Shown here in pieces: positions 16,074 to 26,298 of a stretch of DNA of 64,000 nucleotides. A program made the translations under genes and the position numbers. The stretch is from Ecdyonurus torrentis. Taxonomy: Eukaryota > Arthropoda > Insecta > Ephemeroptera > Heptageniidae. Every line of letters starts with the position of its first letter. The first letter of the stretch is position 1. The stretch covers positions 26,627,969-26,691,968 of the forward strand of contig OX439129.1 of NCBI GenBank assembly GCA_949318235.1. Reading direction: 5' to 3'. The notes beneath the pieces were generated by a model, which saw only the letters and a program-made list of their open reading frames with translations, searched no databases and was not told the DNA's origin.

Positions 16074-16409
16074 AGCCATAGACCAGATAAAACAACACGT
16101 GCTTTTTAATGAATAAACACGAAATGGGATCTTCAAAACTGATGACAATTTTTTATCTAAATGTTAATGTAGCCCCACGAGAGAGCGTGAAAAAACTGTA
16201 AAGTATGTAATTTGCGTAAAAATTCATGTTTATGACGTCAGAAACATGCAAAAATTAGTATGAAAATGTTATGCGGGTTGCATAAATCAAATTTTCTAAT
16301 CTCTGCTACGGGGCTACTCTTGGGTTTTGGGACAAACTAACGTTATTTTTGTAAATCCCATCAAGTGTTTTGTGATATAAATGCTTATGTTTTTCTCCGG
16401 TCTATTCCT
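16074..16409 (+). mobile_element. Family 1 short inverted-repeat element, copy 1 (TTAA-flanked MITE)
   Basis: A 336-bp element bounded by TTAA at 16070-16073 and 16410-16413. Its ends are imperfect inverted repeats: AGCCATAGACCA at the left, and AGGAATAGACC read inwards from the right with one base altered in this copy. It aligns along its whole length with the copies at 18071-18394 (reverse) and 50039-50373. A near-palindrome centred on TGACGTCA lies at 16233-16240. There is no ORF, so it is non-autonomous. TTAA borders suggest a piggyBac-type transposase acting in trans (inference). Confidence 0.85.
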
Positions 16410-16992
16410 TTAAAGAGGGGAAAATTTTAAATAAGACAATTAAAAAAGTATACATTTTTTAATTTATTATTTAAAATAAATTTTAAAAGAGTGATTTTTC
16501 TATTTTGATCTGAGAAAAAAGCACCGCAATACGTACTGTATGATTACTGCGTATATAACCATATAGTTGGGGGTTGGAGGTTGGAGTACGCATACATACA
16601 GGCTTGAATCATATTAAGAAACTCCTTACTTGTTTTCGCAATGTTTATTGCACATGGTCAGCTCTGTACGTACGTATGTTATGTATGTATGTATATACGT
16701 TAATTAATTAGATGTTCTGAGAATAGATATGCAGCAGAGGTGCGCAACTAGCTGATATCAATCTTCATGCTAGCTACTGCAGCCCTTTTCGTAATATAAT
16801 GTATATATATTATTATGTATTATGTATACAGGTGTACTCGGCAGGAGGGTAAAGTAAAGTACATTCAACTGCGGTGCACATGCACACGGAATTGTAGCCT
16901 TGACGAGTACTAGTGTGATTGATAAGAATTGCATGCAAATTATTTGCCAAGCGCGCATAAGAATTTATATTTATCTTATATATAAAAGCCAG

Positions 16993-16998
<6 letters not shown>

Positions 16999-17070
<72 letters not shown>
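16999..17070 (+). repeat. (CT)n microsatellite
   Basis: A 72-bp pure TC array. It is followed by a short complex stretch ending in the donor-like GCAGTAAGTG (17091-17100). Confidence 0.95.
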
Positions 17071-17071
<1 letters not shown>

Positions 17072-17346
17072 ACTCGTTTATCACATCCCTGCAGTAAGTG
17101 ATACCACAACACAAGATATTGGAGCACTCTTTTCTCTTTTCCGGTAGTTTCTTTCATTCCATACTCATATCCACCGTGCTCATATTGCAAAAGTATACAC
17201 ATTCATAAATTTACAAAAAAAAAAATTTAAATAAATAAATAATAATAATAAAAAATTAAAAAGGATATTATATAATGATTTAAAATCTTGTTTGCCAACT
17301 CTGCGCATCAAAATACGTAAATACGTTTAAAATCGTAGTTGGTCAT

Positions 17347-17371
17347 CCCCCCCCCCCCCCCCCCCCCCCCC
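17347..17371 (+). repeat. Poly-C tract (C25)
   Basis: Twenty-five consecutive C on the + strand, in a genome where nearly all homopolymers are A or T. It could form G-quadruplex/i-motif structures and is a likely place for sequencing length error. Confidence 0.9.
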
Positions 17372-17625
17372 GTCTTCATATTCCGGGACAGAGGTTTTAC
17401 TAATACGATTGTAATTGAGTACATTGATATACATACTGAATTATATAAATGAACTGACATTTTATCTCGCCTTTTTGCTGTTTTGCAGTACATAGTAAGT
17501 ATACAACTTGCACTGCTGCTCTGCTCTTTTTTAAAGAATAAAATATTTTAACTACTTATAATGATATTTATATGTTAAAATTCTCCTTAGCCCTTAGAGT
17601 TTAATCATAATCTAATCACCTTATA

Positions 17626-17915
17626 AGGGTGTATGAGCATGACGTCATATTTAATGCCCTTGGACGCCATACTGGAGTATTGAATAACATTGCTCAGCAT
17701 ATAGGACAAACTTCATTTTTTGCTGTATTTTCTTTTTAAAATCGGTTAATTTTTTGTTACTCTTATTTTTCCCACATACTTGAGATACTAATGCAGCCTA
17801 TATTAACAGCATCAATGCTCTCAAAAATATTGCTTAGTATTTTTAACATGGTAAAATTAGTCATTTTCCTATGCAGCCTATGGCGTCGACTATAACATGA
17901 ATGCATATAGACCCT
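17626..17915 (+). mobile_element. Family 2 short inverted-repeat element, copy 1
   Basis: About 290 bp starting AGGGTGTATGAGCATGACG and ending, read inwards from the right, AGGGTCTATATGCATTCATG, giving terminal inverted repeats of the form AGGGTNTATNNGCAT. Flanks read TATA on both sides, a possible target duplication. It aligns with the reverse complement of 42271-42580. TGACGTCA lies at 17640-17647 just inside one end. No ORF. It sits between the two oppositely oriented family 1 copies. Confidence 0.75.
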
Positions 17916-18070
17916 ATATAATACGACAAGACAATGAAAATTTATATACTTCTGAATTCACGATTTGTTATGTTAATTTTTATTTACATTAATTTGTATT
18001 GCGATCTCTACACATATTATAACATAACTCTAGAGATCTCTCCAAATCCAAATTATAAAATTTCTAATAA

Positions 18071-18394
18071 AGGAATAGACCATGAGAAAACATAAGCATT
18101 TATATCACAAAAAACTTGATGGGAGTTACATAAATAACTATAGTTTGTTTCAAAACCCAATAGTAGTGATCTGAAAATTTTGATTTATGCAACCCGCACA
18201 ACATTTTTTTACTAATTTTTGCATGTTTCTGACGTCATAAGCATGAATAGTCACACAAATTGCATACTTTACAGTATTTTCACGCTCTCTCGTGGGGCTA
18301 CATTAGCATTAGCATTCTGGTAAAAATTGTCATCAGTTTTGAAGATACCATTTCGTGTTTATATAGCACATGTTGTTTTATGTGGTTTATGGCT
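18071..18394 (-). mobile_element. Family 1 short inverted-repeat element, copy 2 (reverse orientation)
   Basis: The reverse complement aligns end to end with copies 1 and 3. The right border (5' end of the element) abuts TTAA at 18395-18398; the left border has ATAA at 18067-18070, a likely decayed TTAA. The central TGACGTCA is intact at 18230-18237. It differs from the other copies by scattered substitutions and small indels, for example a duplicated GCATTA near 18304-18315, so it is not a recent duplicate. Confidence 0.85.
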
Positions 18395-20175
18395 TTAAAT
18401 ATAAGTTTGATATTACTTCTGTACTATATGTAATAAAATAGATTTAAAAAAAATTATTCGATATAATCATTTAACATAAATTGAAAATGAAATAAAATAA
18501 ATATATTTTAAATTTGAAATAAAAACATTGAAAATAAATTAAATCTATTTACCTTTATTAATAATGCAATAAAAATTATGATAATGAAATATTTTTTTAT
18601 AAAAATTGTGTTATAGTTTATATAATTTTAAATAATTTAATTATACTTTTTTTTTCATGCACGTTAATATATATTAAAAAAATATGTATATGAAATGACA
18701 TTTTTTTTTCAGTTAATAATAATAATATGGTTATATTATACGCATATTTATAAAAATATGTATTTTTTTATTTGTATGTATATATATTACAATTTTATAT
18801 ACAGTACATAGTATTATGTAAATTTTATTTTAATGAAGTATAAAATTATAATATTATATAATAACTTTAATAATGATGAAAAGTACGTGGATATAACATC
18901 AACATCGCATAGTACAGTATAATTCTTAATGTAAAGTATAACAATATTAGAGTATATAGTACAAGATATACCCTCTTGGTGGAGAGTTTCCCTTGAGATG
19001 TAAAGTGTACGTTATTGTTTACTTTACTCTAGTTATATGAATAATTATGTATATACAATACATACTTGTAGTACACAAAAAATATTAGTCTGTAACCCTT
19101 ATATCATAAGTATAGGTTTTACTAAGGATTTTTGTTGTTGTTGTTGTTGCAATGCTGTAAGAACTGAACTCTTGCTAAAATAAAATAAATAAAAACAGAA
19201 AAAAAGAAGAAGATATATACTACGAAACACGTCAAGGTATAATATCTTCGTGACAGTACACACGACCACGATAAGAATTTAAAACTCGCACTAAATTTAG
19301 TAAATTTGCAATGTTATTCTTATGAGAAAAACAAGCGCTGCGGATGTTCTGTGTACATATATTTCACGTAAAAAATAAATGCATATATATATATATATAT
19401 ATATAGTATTTGTATTATTTATGCTATGGTTAGATATCACATCAGTAATATTTATTTATACCATTTATGCAATATTAATTAATAATTATACTGCCTATAT
19501 AGTATGAAAAATAAGTTTACTTATATAGCATAACCATTTATGCAAATCTATACTATGGCAACATTTATGACGTAAATGCAGACTAAATTACGTAATGTAT
19601 TTCATCCTTATTAATGTACAAACCATGAATATACTCCCAGATATATTATATTATATTATATAATATGAGTTTCATAACTTATGTATAAACGATAAGCTTG
19701 TGCACGTATATTGGAACCATATTTAAACTTTAAAAAATCATATTATATAAATCTATAACTCAAAATTGCAATTAAACTACGACATTAGTGTATTTTACCT
19801 TGTAAATAATCAAGGTGCAACAAACGAGGCTTTTTTTTTTTTTTCGTTTGAAATTTATGTATAATTATTGATTGGAGTACATTCTTATACTACTCCGACT
19901 CCGACTGTAGAATATATTATATATAGATTATAATTATAAGTATAGAGAAATAAGATGTTGGAATATTATATTATATACAGTATACATATAGTACAGTATA
20001 CATAGAGACAGTAAATATAAATGGGAAATAGTAGAAAGACTGTTGAGCTGTATTATAATAATACATTTTTGCGTCTTTTCTTCCCTTTTGAAAAAGCAAA
20101 AGCATAAGATAAGGTTGTTACTATTGTGCTAAAAGTAAAGAAAAAAAGTGTCGCTATTCTCTACATTACATTCTC

Positions 20176-20414
<239 letters not shown>

Positions 20415-20695
20415 CACATACACATACTGGAGTTGAACATCTATCCATCCATCCAAGAATCCCCACAAAAACCCAAGAATGTGACTTTTGTACACCACCT
20501 TCCCTAGATTTCTTTCCTTCCCATCCTACCTACACAAAACCTCAACAGCCTCAACTCTCTTCAATAGCTGAACGCAGAGATTGTATAAGAGAATCTAACC
20601 AGTCAAGTGTAAAGTAATAGAATTCACTTGTTACTGGCATACTTTATTGTACAGTATACCTTTCTAAGCAAAAATATTCAATAGTCCGTAAATCC

Positions 20696-20729
<34 letters not shown>

Positions 20730-22669
20730 AATGGCATTTCTTTAGTTTAATTTCCTAGAAAATATCTTCATCCATAAACGTCAAAGCATAAAAATTTCAT
20801 TGATTGAAAATAATGTATCGGTTATTTTGCTTCGTAAAAATAACAGATTTTTAGTATTATTATTTTTTCTATATTCAATTTTTCATGGTTTTTGTTTGCT
20901 ATGTTTACTTTATCGCGGACCTCTATTAAAAAAAAGGAACTTTTCTTCCCGAAATTATTATGCGATGATGAAGATTCTAGTTTAATAATTTGTGCTGCAA
21001 TACAACACGAGTCACGTGAATTGATAACGTGATATACAACATTTTGAAGTATAGCAACGTGACGGCTAAATCCAAACACAAAAAGAACATAAAATGTATA
21101 ACTAAAAAAATGTAACCAAAAATGCTCTCTATATAACGTCAAAAAATGCTTCTCACACTTTTTACCATATACAGCAAAAATATTAGCAATTCAGATGTAA
21201 TTAAAATACAAAAATTAATGGATAAAGTTTCAACTTTTTTTTATTTTTTTATGAAATAACCCCCTGAAAAAATATTATGTATCTATATTTATTAAAATGC
21301 TCTTTTTTTTTTTTTTTTTTTTTTTTTGTACTTGCAAAAACCAGTGTACCGAGTGTGTATTACTGCCACTGTAGAGAATTACAATGAATTGCGCTTAAAA
21401 TGTACAGTACGTGATTTTAACAAACATGCATATTATATATTGGTGAAAAACATATATATCCACAAGCTACATTAGTTGAATGCTGAATTCATCGCTCATG
21501 GCAGTATTATATAATAATATATTATATATATATAATATAAAGTTTCAGTTATATATGTATATATTTATATATGTATATATTTATATATGTATATATATAT
21601 ATTATATAATATATAGTACAGTACATAGTATATATATATACATACACACATTTAACCAGTACGGGTATATAATGCTCATTACATGAGAGTGCTCTATATC
21701 GATCACGTTAAAATTTTGTTGCGACGATAACGCAGAAATTCAATCACGTTGGTTGGTTTGGGGTGGTGAATAGAAAGGCGGGAGTGAAGGGGGGGGGGTG
21801 TAGATAAAAGTGGGGTGTATGTATATATGTTGTCAGTACCCGCGAGGGATATTATTCGTGATGGGAGTCACTTTTTTTTTAGTCACGTGTTGTGGGAGTA
21901 TTGTCACACTTTACAACTTAAAAAGTGCAATTGTTTTGCAAAGTCATCAATATTACTAATAAATTATTACAAAATATTATATAACAAACAAATAATATCA
22001 TAAAATATATATTTTGTTTTTGTTATTTATATTATTTATTGCTGCATTTATTATTAAAATTTTTCATAAAAATTTATCATATTATTTGAATTATTATTAT
22101 TATATGATCATATTTCATATAAATAAAAAGAGAAAATTTATATTTATTTTAAAAATATTATACTTAATGAATTAAATTATTATATTAATAATTAGGATTT
22201 AAATAATAATTATATAATTGTATATAAGGCGTATATATATATTTTTTATAAATATAGAAAAAATGTCAAAGTTGATAAAAATGTCAATAAAAAAAGTTTA
22301 AAAAATAATTAATTTTAAATCAAGCGAAAACAATTGATAATATATATATAATATTAATTATAATAATAAGATATGAATATTCAATATAATTATATTAAAT
22401 ATAAAAAGCAATAACGCATAAATTTTTTAATGAACTCAATTTTATCAAGAATAATATTATTATAAAAAAAATAAAAAACTTCTATATCAAAAAGACAATT
22501 AAAATAATTTTTTCATCAAAGAACGTTGACCGAAGATATTATTATATAAAGAAATATTTTTAAATGATTCTTCATATAAAAGTTTCGTTATTCATTATTT
22601 TTAAAGATACCGACTGCCTATGCGGTATATTATAGACAGGAGGGAAAAAAGTGGATGGGTCATCAATCA

Positions 22670-22677
22670 TATCGATA
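22670..22677. promoter_or_regulatory. DRE-like octamer TATCGATA in a GC-richer patch upstream of Ppa
   Basis: A perfect TATCGATA palindrome, the element bound by DREF/BEAF-type factors in flies, sits in a sequence-complex patch (about 22610-22740) that also has TGATCA, ATCGAT and CAGCTG sites. It lies about 2 kb upstream of the gene in otherwise AT-rich DNA. An octamer of this composition is expected about once by chance in the window, so function is only a suggestion. Confidence 0.25.
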
Positions 22678-23953
22678 CTGATCAATCGATCAGCTGACTT
22701 GTATATGTCTCGTATTCACCCGCGTGGGAATCGCTATATTAAAATACATAACGAATAGGCACCATTAATTAATGAAATATAATTAACTCGTTGTGTACTG
22801 ATTTTTTTTTCACTATAGAGCATAATAAAACATATATAATAAAGCATTGAAATAAAATGAAAAATATCACATATATACATGAAATTACACACAATTTTAT
22901 ATTACATTTTTTTTTATCAAATATTATATAATAAATTTTTCATCAACGTTGTATGATGATTGATTTGAAATAAATTTGTAAAATCTTTTCATAATATGAA
23001 ATTTTTCATTATTTTTTGAAAAGCCGATACAACATTATTATTATAGCATTTTATTCAAATAGATAGAGAGGAAACATATTTTTGTTAGGGACAAAAAAAA
23101 TAATAAACAGTTATCATATAATTTTCTATTTTACGTTTTTTGGTGTTCCAATTATTATCATACAGTATATTATAATGATAGAAGGAAAAAAATGGTTCTG
23201 AGAACCCGAAATGCATGAAATGCAAGCGCAACTTAATTTTTGTTATCATTTTGTTGTTCCTAGTATTTTAAACTATATTGATAACGACAAAAGAAAATTA
23301 ATAATAATTTCCGTGGTATTTGATATTCGAGGCCTATTATTTCCTCTTTTTTTTTTATAAATAATTTTTCAAAGAAAAACAATATTACCAAAATTTAACA
23401 AAATATTTTGGTAGAATTAATATGTTATATTATATATATCCAAAAAAATATATATTAAAATTGATTTTTTGTAATTAATTATAAAAGTATCGAAATATTT
23501 TATTGGAAAACAATGAACTGAACTAACTTGTAAGAATAATTTACCGTCGGATGTAAATTTTATCTTGCAAAGTATATAAGAAGAAAATTATATATAATAA
23601 ATTAAAGATTATATGACTATAAAGTTTAATTAATAGTAAATTTTGAGCAAGAGAGTGCAAAAATATAATTTTATCTTTGTATAAAAATAAATATTATAGA
23701 ATAAAGTGAGTACTGAAAATTTTAATTTGTAGCAAAAAATATTTTGCGATATAAGTTTTATGATCCTTTAAAGTAGGCAACTTTTGTATCACACTTGCTA
23801 GAATTGTTGCTTATATGTTTAGGCGTACACATATAAAATAATATATTGTCTAAAATTTGCACTGGAATTGTGTATATGTGGGAAAATTACCCACACAGGC
23901 AGGCAGACAATGTATAATTTGCATATTTCAGGTGCAAGCATTGTGTATAATAC

Positions 23954-23956
<3 letters not shown>

Positions 23957-24003
<47 letters not shown>
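23957..24003. repeat. (TA)n microsatellite upstream of Ppa
   Basis: About 45 bp of TA repeat just before the GC-richer putative promoter patch; it is the only sizeable dinucleotide array within about 2 kb of the Ppa gene. Confidence 0.9.
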
Positions 24004-24007
<4 letters not shown>

Positions 24008-24092
24008 AATATTATAATATATTGTTGTGTTTTACTATGTATGTGCTTTTAGTCTAGTTATATTATAGTAGACCAGTCTTTTGTGCTGTTTA

Positions 24093-24439
24093 TGTACGGG
24101 GAGAGTTGGCTTTAGCTTGAGTTGCCGTATTATAATACTTCGTCAGCTAGAAAAGTTAAAAATCCGCGCCTCTCGTATTTTTATATTTTTTATTATTCTA
24201 GCTTCCAATCAATACAGCGTTAATAAGTCACGTGGTAGTAAACCTAGACCAATAAAATTAGTTAAAATTTTAAACTTGAATTTCTATTGGTGTATAGTTT
24301 GGCGGAGAAAAGAAAAAAATTACTGCTTACAGCGCCATGGCGCGAGGAGTGAGGAAAGAGTGAAAGTTTTCATCAGTCGTGCTTTAGTCTTCAAAGAGGA
24401 AGGCTGTGTTAAAATTTAGTGTGAAACCATTTTATATTA
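24093..24439 (+). promoter_or_regulatory. Candidate promoter / first-exon region of Ppa
   Basis: A GC-richer patch just upstream of the gene stands out from AT-rich surroundings. It contains CCAAT at 24205-24209 and 24249-24253, an inverted CCAAT (ATTGG) at 24286-24290, an E-box CACGTG at 24229-24234, a 12-bp palindrome GCGCCATGGCGC at 24332-24343 and an insect initiator match TCAGTC at 24373-24378. I found no good downstream promoter element at the expected distance from that initiator. An open frame (24081-24419) crosses the patch but has no recognisable domain and is more likely untranslated. Confidence 0.45.
24373..24378 (+). promoter_or_regulatory. Initiator-like motif TCAGTC (possible Ppa transcription start)
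   Basis: TCAGTC matches the arthropod initiator consensus TCAGTY, with the A at 24375 as putative +1. It lies downstream of three CCAAT boxes and about 300 bp before the start codon. A six-base match is weak evidence, and no TATA box sits cleanly at -30. Confidence 0.25.
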
Positions 24440-24678
24440 CGACACGTCAAGTGCACGAGTGAATAAATATTTAATTATAAACAATGTGTAAGTGTATAAA
24501 AACGTATAAATGAATATAAATAGTGTTATTGTGAATATGTTAACACTAATGTGTATATTTTTACCATAAGTTAATTTTTTTTTATTATTAATAAAAAAAA
24601 ATAGTGACGTGATAAGAAACAAACAAAAAAGTTTCTTGTATTATATAAACAAAGTGAATAAATATATATTATTTAGTT
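24440..24678 (+). promoter_or_regulatory. Probable 5' leader of Ppa with two overlapping upstream ORFs
   Basis: The stretch directly before the Ppa start codon is AT-rich and contains upstream ATGs. One upstream ORF runs 24484-24513 (9 codons plus TGA). A second starts inside its stop in an ATGA overlap and runs 24510-24569 (19 codons plus TAA). Neither overlaps the Ppa ATG at 24679. If this DNA is unspliced 5' UTR, the pair could dampen translation and allow reinitiation about 110 nt later. That it is transcribed is inferred from position. Confidence 0.4.
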
Positions 24679-26298
24679 ATGATGAATGATAGCCAAGTTG
24701 TGGTAACTGTGTTACCATCATTTCCAATAAACTTTTTGGATACACAATATGATTCACATTATCATCATTATAGAACATTTCCAAGAAATTATCGTCAAAG
24801 TGGTTTAAGATATCAACCATACCATCCACAACTTGTATCAGCAGTTCAACATCATATGCACCATGTATTACCTCCACCACCTCAATTATCAACATCAAAT
24901 AATAATAATAGTAATTCTACAACACAAAGTTATACAGGACAAACATTATTAGATTTGTCATCAGCTTCAATTCCACCAATATCACCAAAATCAGAAAGTC
25001 TTGAAAATAATCAAGAATCAACTCATGTATCATGTCTATATCCTGAAGTGTTAGCTCTTATATTTGGCTACCTTAGTGTACGTGATAAAGGTAGAGCAGC
25101 GCAGGTGTGTGTTTCATGGAGAGACGCTACTTATCATAAGTCAGTATGGAGAGGAGTAGAAGCTAAATTACACCTGCGAAGAGCTAATCCAGCATTATTT
25201 ACAAGTTTAGGAAGACGTGGAATAAAACGTATACAAGTACTAAGTATGAGAAGATCATTAAGAGATGTAGTACATGGTATACCAAATGTTGAAAGATTAA
25301 ATCTAAGTGGTTGTTATAATGTTACTGATATTGGATTAACACATGCATTTGCATCACCATTACCATCATTAACACATTTAGATTTATCATTATGTAAACA
25401 AGTAACAGATGCAAGTTTAGGAAGAATTGCATCAAATTTACGTAATTTAGAAGTACTTGAATTAGGTGGTTGTTGTCATGTTACAAATGCTGGATTATTA
25501 ATAATTGCATGGGGACTTACTAAATTACGACGATTAAATTTACGTTCTTGTTGGCATGTATCTGATCAAGGTATAGGCCATTTAGCTGGACGTCGTATAC
25601 AAGATGATTCAGATGGAGAAGATGAAGAAGTTCTTGTACCATTAGCAGTTGCTGTCAATCTTAGCGTTATACCCCCACTACCTGATGGTATACAAGGTAC
25701 TAGAAATCTAGAATATCTTGGACTTCAAGATTGTCAAAGACTTACAGATGAATCCTTACGTTATATATCAACTGGACTTACAAAACTTAAAAGTATAAAT
25801 CTTAGTTTTTGTGTATCAATAACTGATAGTGGACTACGACATTTAGCTAAAATGCCATCATTACGTGAACTAAATCTAAGAGCTTGCGATAATGTTACTG
25901 ATTCAGGATTAGCATATTTATCTGAAGGATTATCTAATTCTGGTGGTTCAAGTTTAACATCATTAGATGTATCATTTTGTGACAAAATCGGAGATGTAGC
26001 ATTAAATCATGTAGCTCAAGGATTATTTAGATTACAAACATTAAGTTTAAGTGCTTGTCGTATATCTGATGATGGTTTGGCTCAAATTGCATCTTCATTA
26101 CCTGAATTAGAAGTTTTACATATCGGACAATGTAATAAAGTTACTGATAAAGGATTATTACGTATTGCTGAAAATTTAAAACAATTAAAAGCAATTGATT
26201 TATATGGTTGTACACGTGTATCACCTGCTGGTTTAGATCGTCTATTATGTTTACCACATTTACAAGTGCTCAATTTAGGTTTATTTCATATTAGATGA
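24679..26298 (+). CDS. Ppa: F-box/LRR-repeat protein, Ppa/FBXL14 family (SCF substrate receptor)
   Basis: A 539-residue uninterrupted reading frame. Residues 1-113 are a low-complexity Tyr/His/Pro/Asn-rich leader. Residues 116-165 are the F-box (HVSCLYPEVLALIFGYL, then VRDKGRAAQVC and WRGVEAKLHLRRANP), near-identical to the signature of vertebrate FBXL14 and Drosophila Ppa. From about residue 204 there are eleven cysteine-containing LRRs of the type LxxLxLxxCxxVTDxGL (near 204, 231, 257, 283, 344, 370, 395, 426, 452, 477, 503), then a truncated last repeat LQVLNLGLFHIR. Known for the family: the F-box binds Skp1 in an SCF ubiquitin ligase and the LRRs bind substrate; Drosophila Ppa acts on Paired and CENP-A/CID, and vertebrate FBXL14 on Snail/Slug-type factors. 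The vertebrate protein starts almost at the F-box, so the leader is an extension. Residues about 307-337 are an acidic insertion (DDSDGEDEE). Two ATGs are adjacent: the first has G at -3, the second A at -3. Family assignment is secure; one-to-one orthology is inferred. Confidence 0.96.
   Translation: MMNDSQVVVTVLPSFPINFLDTQYDSHYHHYRTFPRNYRQSGLRYQPYHPQLVSAVQHHMHHVLPPPPQLSTSNNNNSNSTTQSYTGQTLLDLSSASIPPISPKSESLENNQESTHVSCLYPEVLALIFGYLSVRDKGRAAQVCVSWRDATYHKSVWRGVEAKLHLRRANPALFTSLGRRGIKRIQVLSMRRSLRDVVHGIPNVERLNLSGCYNVTDIGLTHAFASPLPSLTHLDLSLCKQVTDASLGRIASNLRNLEVLELGGCCHVTNAGLLIIAWGLTKLRRLNLRSCWHVSDQGIGHLAGRRIQDDSDGEDEEVLVPLAVAVNLSVIPPLPDGIQGTRNLEYLGLQDCQRLTDESLRYISTGLTKLKSINLSFCVSITDSGLRHLAKMPSLRELNLRACDNVTDSGLAYLSEGLSNSGGSSLTSLDVSFCDKIGDVALNHVAQGLFRLQTLSLSACRISDDGLAQIASSLPELEVLHIGQCNKVTDKGLLRIAENLKQLKAIDLYGCTRVSPAGLDRLLCLPHLQVLNLGLFHIR
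25595..25696 (+). repeat. 9-bp direct repeats flanking a 93-bp in-frame segment inside the Ppa gene
   Basis: GTATACAAG occurs at 25595-25603 and again at 25688-25696, exactly 93 bp (31 codons) apart. The unit between encodes the acidic stretch and VPLAVAVN...PLPDG. Removing one unit would leave HLAGRRIQGTRNLEYL, close in length to the linker of vertebrate FBXL14 between the LRRs near residues 283 and 344. The segment is in frame, has no stop, begins GT and ends AG. It could be a coding insertion, a duplication scar or an unspliced short intron. Confidence 0.7.

Noticed and set aside
16813..17202. 129-codon minus-strand frame with RERERE
   Set aside because: Driven by the (CT)n array at 16999-17070.
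24081..24419. 112-codon frame upstream of Ppa as a separate gene
   Set aside because: No domain, basic low-similarity content, and promoter-like motifs inside it; more likely promoter or 5' untranslated DNA.
24677..24898. Minus-strand open frames inside Ppa (also 25761-25985 and 26082-26273)
   Set aside because: Shadows of the real coding region on the opposite strand.
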